Assembly (NCBI RefSeq): GCF_032362555.1 | Contig: NC_083531.1 | Coordinates: 806,001-870,000 of the forward strand | DNA from: Amyelois transitella | Lineage: Eukaryota > Arthropoda > Insecta > Lepidoptera > Pyralidae | Direction of reading: 5' to 3' | DNA length: 64,000 nt | Shown: piece after piece, positions 33,901 to 42,900 of the stretch | Layout: every line of letters starts with the position of its first letter | Position numbering within the stretch: the stretch's first letter is position 1 | Translations under genes and position numbers: made by a program | The notes under the pieces: model-generated | The model's input: only the letters and a program-made list of their open reading frames with translations | Database searches by the model: none | Told to the model about the DNA's origin: nothing

Positions 33901-36900
33901 CCCGCAAGGGATAAAGACGTGATTAAAGGAATGAATGAATGAGATAAAAACCTTTTCTGGTAATTCTGAATAGCTAAGACCCACGGTAAATTTTAATATG
34001 AGAAACAATGAGAAACTCACCCCTCCTCTACCTCTTCTCCCTTGCCATCGTTGATAGAGTCCAGTATAAGTTTCTGCGGCGCCACGCAGTCTCTCGCCAT
34101 GTTTTCGTCGGTTATCAAAAGTGGTTTCTGTAACAAGAAATTTTATGTCATAAATCCTAACTAAATAAATATATACGGGACAAATTACACAGATTGAGTC
34201 TTATATAGACAAGGAAGGTGAGGTTCTTCGTCTTTTTTATAGCTTTTAGTTACGGTTATCACGTGGTTATCACTCAAATCAAATATGAAATATATTTAAA
34301 TAAATATATACGGGACAAATTACACAAATTGAGTTAGCCTGGACGTAAGTTCTAGTTCTTGCGTTACGAGATACTAACTCAACGATACTATATTTTATGA
34401 TAAATACTTATATAGATGAACATCCACTTATAAATACTTATATAGATGTAGTTACAGGAATAGAAAAGGGTATGTTAAGATGGTTCGGTTATGTGGAGAG
34501 GATGAATGAAAGCAGGTTGACTAAGGAGAATGGTCGGAGTGGGAAGACCTAGACGAACGTATCTTGATCAAATTAAGGACGTCCTGGTAAAGGGTCAGGT
34601 CAAAAGTATCCGAAACCGCCGAGCTTGTATGAAGAGAGTTATGAATGTGGATGAAGCGAAGGAAGTATGCAGAGATCGTGGCAAGTGGAAAGAGGTAGTC
34701 TCTGCCTACCCCTCCGTGAAAGAGGCGTGATTTTATGTATGTATGTATGAACATCCAAGAACCAGGCCAAGTAGAGAAAGTTAGTTTCTCATCATGCCCT
34801 GGCCGGGATTCGAACCCGGGACCTCCTGTGTTACAGACAAGTGCACTACCGCCGCGCCACAGAGGCAGTCAACTAATATAAAAAATGCGAAAGTAAATTT
34901 GTTAAGTTTATTCGTAATCTCTACGTAGTGTTATCTACTGATCCAAAGATATAAGTATATATAATTCAGGAGTCTGAAGATGGACATACTTTTCATCCCT
35001 TACCATTCATTCCGATAAAATCTAAAGCTACCGTGGGATTTGCAAAAAAACCTGAATTCTTTGGTAGATGGCGCTAAACTCGCGCGGGCGGAGCCGCGTT
35101 TGAAAGCATGTTACATTAAAAAATGCCAAAAACAGTGAGTTACACAAAAAATAACGTCAAATTAATAAAAAAGAAAAATTAAATTTTGACATCCCCGATT
35201 TGGTCAGTGTTCCCATTCATTCACTCATTCGTTCACTTTTGCATTGCCCACAGTATGCAGTAAGGCTCTCAGCCTCCCTGTTAAAGGTAATCTCATGGAG
35301 AATGGCAGCTCAAAGACTATATTGAGAGTATATACTGGAATGGCGGCTCAAAGACTATAATGAGAGTGTACATATACAGGAGAGGCTCTGTCATAGCTAC
35401 CTTGCCCACGGTGTGCAGTAAGGCCCTCAGCCTCCCTAGCAGGGGCGCCACGGCGTTGGATTGCTCGCACTTGCTGATGACGGTGAAGAACGGGAGGTCC
35501 AGGGCTATGAGCAGGTCTATGTGCTCTTCAGTTATACGAGTGATTCCCGCCGTTGCTGAGATCTGAAAAAAAAATAGCAACAATAAAGACAACATACATA
35601 CATACATAAAATTACGCCTTTTTCCCGGAGGGGTAGGTGGAGACTACCTCTTCCACTTGCCACGATCTCTGCATACTTATTTCGCTTCATCCACATTCAT
35701 AACTCTTCATGCAAGCTCGGCGGTTTCGGGTACGGGGCATACAGACAATAAAATTGCCGAGCGGTTCCTTGCAACAATAGAAAGAGAGAAAAGGACCACT
35801 CCATCTCTTTCCCATGGATGTCGTAAAAGGCGACTAAGCGATAGGCTTACAAACTAGGGATTCTTTTTATATGCGATGGGCTAGCAACTTGTCACTATTT
35901 GAATATCAATTCTATTATTAAGCCTATCAGCTGAACGTGGCCTGTAAGTCTTTCAAGAGTTCGTGCTGTCATCATAAAGCTGTTAAATGAACGTGAAGTC
36001 TTTTCAGGACTGCTGGCTCTGTCAACCCCGCGAGGGATAAAGATGTGATTATATGAATGAATGAATGACAAAATCTCACCACGAGCATAGCATAATGCGG
36101 CGAGTAGCCAGTGAGGCCGTGGACAGTAGTCCGCTGGTACTCGCTGCGGCCGGCCAAGTCCAGACAGGCAATTATAGCTGTTAAAGTGTATCTTGATGAC
36201 ATGATGACAGATGACAATGACGGCCAACTCACCACGAGCATAGCATAATGCGGCGAGTAGCCAGTGAGGCCGTGGACAGTGGTCCGCTGGTACTTGCTGC
36301 GGCCGGCCAAGTCCAGGCAGGAAACTATAGCTGTGGAAGTATATCTTGACGACATGATGACAGATGACAATGACGGCCAACTCACCACGAGCATAGCATA
36401 ATGCGGCGAGTAGCCAGTGAGGCCGTGGACAGTGGTCCGCTGGTACTTGCTGTGGCCGGCCAAGTCCAGACAGGAAACTATAGCTGTTAAAGTGTATCTT
36501 GACGACATGATGACAGATGACAATGACGGCCAACTCACCACGAGCATAGCATAATGCGGCGAGTAGCCAGTGAGGCCGTGGACAGTGGTCCGCTGGTACT
36601 TGCTGCGGCCGGCCAAGTCCAGGCAGGAAACTATAGCTGTGGAAGTATATCTTGACGACATGATGACAGATGACAATGACGGCCAACTCACCACGAGCAT
36701 AGCATAATGCGGCGAGTAGCCAGTGAGGCCGTGGACAGTGGTCCGCTGGTACTTGCTGTGGCCGGCCAAGTCCAGACAGGAAACTATAGCTGTTAAAGTG
36801 TATCTTGATGACATGATGACAGATGACAATGACGGCCAACTCACCACGAGCATAGCATAATGCGGCGAGTAGCCAGTGAGGCCGTGGACAGTGGTCCGCT

Positions 36901-39900
36901 GGTACTTGCTGTGGCCGGCCAAGTCCAGAAAGGAAACCAGCTTGGCGCTCCGTTCGCCGATACGTTCCGCTGTCATGAGTTCTGAACAACCGTAGTTTAC
37001 CACGTTACCCTGAAAGGAGAATTTTTTATTAAGATGGTAATGGTTGCATGTAACTCTTACGGTTAGGTTAAACATCGTGAGGAAACCTGCACATTGAGGT
37101 AGACGGATGTGTTACCATGATCGATACAAAACGTACATACATATGTACATATCACCACGTCTATATCCCTTGCGGGTAGACAGAGCCAACAGTTTTCTTG
37201 AAAAGACTGATAGGCCACTTTCAGCTTAATGATAGAATTGAGATTCAAATAGTGACAGGTTGCTAGCCCATCGCCCAAAAGAATCCGAAGTTTATAAGCC
37301 TATCCCTTAGGAACAAGATAGAGTGGTCCTATTCTTTTTTTTATTGCTGCCGGGAACCACTCTGTGACTATATGTATATATATATTTATTGTAATTCATT
37401 CACCTGAGCATCGAACCCCAATATCTCGTGGCTCAGCGACGAGGTCCGGCCGCTCTTCACCTCGTGCAAATGTCTGAACATGTTGAGACGGGCGCTGCCA
37501 CGACCGTTGTCCAATTCGCCTGGAAGAAGAAACGTTTAAATTTTTTTTTTTAATTAGTGACCATTTTACAGCCTTTTTGTTTTTGTATAAATGTGTAATT
37601 CCCTGGAATCATATACATCCTACCGATTACGGTGAAATTTGATATTTAGGTTAGCTGAAGACCCATAATAACATACAGGCTACTTTTTATCCCGGAGTTC
37701 CCGCGAGACTGATACGGTTTCCATGCGGACGAAGTCGCGGGCGGCCTCTAGTACATACATAAAATCACGCCTTTTTCCCGGAGGGGTAGGAAGAGACTAC
37801 ATCTTTCCACTTGCCACGATCTCTGCATACATCCTTCGCTCCATCCACATTCATAACTCTCATCATGCAAGCTCGGCGGTATGGGTACTCTTGACCTGAC
37901 CCTTTGCCAGGACGCCCTTAATAAGATCAAGATACATTGATCGAATTTATTCGAACTAATAGACTTTTTAGTCTTAAAAAATTAAGATTCTTCTTTTAAG
38001 CGATGGGTGAGCGACCTGTCACTATTTGAATCTCAATTCCATCATCAAGCCAAACAGCTGAACGTGGCCCATCAGTCTTAACAAGATTATGTCTACCCCG
38101 CAAGGGATATAGACGTGATTATAATATAATTACCTTCGGTGCAACAAAGTGACAAAAAGCCAAAATTGCAGAAACCGAACTAAGCATGCCAAATTGTTTT
38201 TGAATCATACCTTTTCTTGGGGCAACAAAAACATCGGCGTAAGTAAACAATTAATTTTGCAAAGATGTTAAACCTACTTACTATAAATATTAATCCAGAA
38301 ATGAACAAATACATGGGAAAATAATTAAAACTCTTCTCCCGTTAAATTTATAAATAATAAATATAAATAAATATATACGAGACAAATTACACAGATTGAG
38401 TTAGCCTCGAAGTAAGTTAGAGACTTGTGTCACGAGATACTAACTCAACGATACTATATTTCATAATAAATACTTATATAGATAAACATCCTAGACCCAG
38501 GCCAATCAGAAAAAGTTCTTTTCTCATCATGCCCTGGCCCGGATTCGAACCCGAGACCTCCGGTGTCACAGACAAGCGTACTGCCGCTGCGCCACAGAGG
38601 CCGTTATAAAAGAGTTATTGCGACTTTGTTGCACTGAAGGTGCGAATTATGTATGTATACTGTTTTATCGATCATACCTTGCGTCAGGACCCCGATGATG
38701 GTAGACTTGCCCGCCTCGTTGGCCCCCATGACCGCCACCCTCAGCTCCACACTCTGTTGGGTGTCGGCCAACTGTCAACAATGACATACTGTTGAGACTA
38801 TTGTGGCGACATCTCTACGCCACTCGTCACAACATTGAATGAAAAAAACTACTGTCAATCATCGCGAAGAAATTGACGCTCTCAACCAATAGCAGCGAAG
38901 AATTTAAATCGCGATTTCAAAGATTTCAGGGATCGTCAACCGTTCAACATCGTCTGTCGCGCGGTTCCCCAGGCATAACACGTAGCCTGGCGGAAGATCT
39001 TCCTTTGGTGGCTGTCGAGCCGAAACATCGCTCCCGCTACAACTACTAACGCCATCTATACGAGAGTCTCCACAGCAATATCAGACGTTTTGGTGACGTC
39101 ACGATTTTGTACAGTGTGTACATATCTTATATTGTTTGACGAAATATATGTATTGTAATATTTGAATTCAAACCGATGCTCTTACGGTGAAGGAAAATAT
39201 CGTGAGGAAACCTGCACATTCTGCAAACTGTATGTGTAACCATGATCGATCCATCTCAGGGTCAGATGATCAGATTGAAAGTCGCTTCGTATAAAAATCC
39301 AACTCACTTTATCCAGGATCCATGGTCAAATTCATACCCTGTGCTCCTCTCCAGAGTGATTTGTAATTTTTATTTTAATGTCATTTTTACTCATTAATAT
39401 AATTGCTTGTATGTTTTGATATTAAAATTTATTTTTAAATACGACATTTGACGTCCATTAGGACAGTTCACAGCGATGATCACAAATATGTTACAGCCTT
39501 TAACCTGTGTTGCACAATAAATATAGTATAGCGGTAGTAGCGTAGTTACTACGAGGCTGAAATAGCCTGTGTTATTTGTCCCGTATATATATTTATCTAT
39601 GTATATGTACTCATATTAAAAAGCTAAAGAGTTTGTTTGAACGCACTAATCTCAGGAACTACTGGTTCGTATTATAAAAATTATGTTTGCTTTAAATAGA
39701 CCATTTATCAAGGCTTTAGGCTATATAACATCACGCTGCAACTATAAGGAGCAAAGACATAATGGAATATGAAAAAAAACCGGGAAAATTATTCATCCTT
39801 GAGGGCTTCAATGATGCCCCAAATAACTATTCAACGCGGACACAGCTTCAAATATATTTGATTTGATTGCTAACAACGTAATAACCGTAACTGCCTCACC

Positions 39901-42900
39901 TTCCTGATATAGACCTCGGCGACGGCGCGCTGCGGGCCCACCCTGCGCACGGCCACATGCGCCAGCGCGGCGCCGAGCGCGCGCGCCATGCCGCGCAGCG
40001 CGTGCAGCGAGGCGCGCAGCGGGCGCGCGCGCAGCCCGCGCAGCGCGCCGCAGTCGCGCACGCCCACCACGTACACCGCGCTGCCGCCGCCCGACCGCAG
40101 CCGCCACTTCAGCTGGCACAAACATGTTGTGTCATTTTTTTATTTATATATTTATGTACAACAAGAAAAATTAGCAAAAAAAAAACTTAAAATAAAGAGA
40201 AATTCAGTACAAGGGCACTACTTATTTCTAGAGATATTTCTTCCAGCAGGCCCAAACAGTCATTACATTTTTACAATAAGAATTACATATTAAATAGACA
40301 AATAGCACCAAAAAATTTAACAAATTTAACAGTGAAGTCCTTGTTGTAGCATTTCAAACTGCGGTAGAAGAAATTTATTCAAGTGTAGTTCTTGAGAAAG
40401 CGAGGTGGCACAAATATGTTTAAATTATTACATACATACATACAAATAGTCACGTCTCTATCCCTTGCGGGGTAGACAGAGACAACAGGCTTGAAAAGAC
40501 TGATAGACCACGATCAGCTGTTTGGCTTAATGATGGAATTGAGATTCAAATAGTCACAGACAGGTTCCTAGCCCATCGTCTAAAAAAAGGATCGAAATTT
40601 TATAAGCCTATCCCTTAGTCGCCTTTTACGACATCCACAGAAAAGAGATCGAATAATCCTATTCTTTTTTTATTAGTACGGGGAACCACACGGCATGAGT
40701 GTACACTACAAACCTGTGTAACGAGATGCTGGAACCTCCTCTCGCAAGGAGCCACCAGTTGCAGTTTGTACTCCACGTTCCCGAACCTGGGCTCGGGCGG
40801 CAACCGCCCGTACACCTCGTCCCCTGAGTCTTCGGCCTCTGATGCGCTGAAAAAATTATAATACATATGGTCACGTCTATATCCCTTGCGGGGTAGACAG
40901 AGCCAACAGTCTTGAAAAGACTGAATGGCCACGTTCAGCTATTTGGCTTAATGATAGAATTGAGATTCAAATAGTGACAGGTTGCTAGCCCAACGCCTAA
41001 AAAAGAATCCCAAGTTTGTAAGCCTATCCCTTAGTCGCCTCTTACGACGTCCATGGGAAAGAGATAGAGTGGTCCTATTCTTTTTTGTGTTGGTGCCGGG
41101 AACCACACGGCACTGAAAAAATATTATTATTTATTCGAATCTTAGTATCACTGATTAAAGACGACTATGACTAACTGATTAACTGACATATTAGAATAGA
41201 ATAGATTTATTTTCAAAATTGGATACAAGGTATTATCACTTATTGATATTCAATGCAAACTTCAAGGCATTAATTTTAAAGTTTGCCGTGTAAGTTCCTT
41301 ATGAGGTCAAAGGGTGCACCACTAAGAGGGTTACCCAATATTCCCGTGGGAACGGAAATGGAAGAAATTTTTCATTTCACACGAGTAGAATTGGAAAAAT
41401 GGTCCTCTTTCGAATATAAACGTTATTAGTGTGTTTTTCAAGAACCAAAGATTCAATTTCTCATGAATGTGTAGATAAAATATGCAGTTCTATTTGCCCA
41501 TGCGACGTCTTAATGTCGGTTTTTTTCTTTTTCTTATAAAAGATTTGAGTGCGTTTGACCTCAATCTGCTAGGTGGCAAGGAAAAATGAGGCCTGAAGCT
41601 CAAATAATGCCTTAATTAAAGCTTTAGGCTTTAAATAAGGCATTATTTGAGATTATCTTGTAAAAGAAAAAAGATAAAGGACGTCCTGGTAAAGGGTCAG
41701 GTCAAAAGTACCCGAAACCGTCGAGCTTGCATGAAGAGAGTTATGAATGAGGATGAAGCGAAGGAAATATGCAGAGATCGTGGCAAGTGGAAAGAGGTAG
41801 TCTCTGCCTACCCCTCCGGGACAGAGGCGTGAGTTTATGTATGTATGTAGAAAAAAGATTTACACTTCACAACGGCCAAATGTGTGTCATAAAAATATAA
41901 CTCATCAAAATCAAGGTCCAAAAGAGCTTGTATCTATGGCAAAAAAAAAAAAAGAAACACAAGTTTTTTACTCTCGTTACTAACCTGTCATCGTACGACT
42001 CCATATCGTCAGAACTACAAAAATCGTTGTCCAAATCCTCCGGACAAAAATCACCGTTCATGTACACATCGTCTTTCAACCGGACTTTCTCCAACTTATC
42101 GATAACATTGTACACTTCATTGCCATACTTGTTATCGATGTCTTTCCTCCTAAATTTGTAACCGTCTGTGAGATCGTTCACATTTTTGCCGATACTGTCG
42201 TCCAATTTATTAGGGGTTATTGACGTTTGGTTGTTCAGATGGTCTGGTTTCTCATCCCACGCCGTGGAGGCGGACTCTTTGGGTGGCGAAATTTTATTCT
42301 TTTTTCTCCTGTTTTTCCGACTGGAGTTGCGGCGTTTCGGTCTCTTGTCGTCCGTTTTGGAGTCTGCAATTGTTATACATATATATAGTCACATCTATTT
42401 CCTTGCGGGGTAGACAGGACATAGTCTTTGGATAAGACTGAAAGGCCACGTTCAGCTGTTTGGCTCAATGGTGGATTTGAGATTCAGAAATAGTGACAGG
42501 TTACTAGCCCATCGCCTACAAAAAGAATCTTAAGTTTACAAGCCTATCCCTTAGTCGCCTTTTACGACATCCATGGGAAAGAGAGCATAAATATTTTACG
42601 TTTTATTTAAAACGTAAAATATTTTCAATATTCATATATACTCATATGATAATTACATAGGTAATAAATTTTGACAGAACATCCCATAAGTAGGGACAAG
42701 TAAATTAAACGACTTAGTATTTACACATCTTTTTGCGGTAGAAAAACTAACTTTAGAAACTTGTTTTTTTAATATAGAAATATCAAAAATTTTATATAGA
42801 AATATTTTTGATGAGATTGAGTTAAAATCTATCTTAGATTTTTAAATTCTTGTTTCCGTGTCGTTATTTTTCTTTTCATTATTATTTTATGTTTTTTTTT

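Noticed and set aside
35895-36989. A 364-residue alternative frame across the 153-bp array
   Set aside because: Same cause; the frame of the GTPBP2 exon is the other one, which contains DLAGH and joins neighbouring exons in phase.
41867-42205. Separate small minus-strand gene of 112 residues
   Set aside because: It is the middle of GTPBP2 coding exon 3 read through its splice donor.
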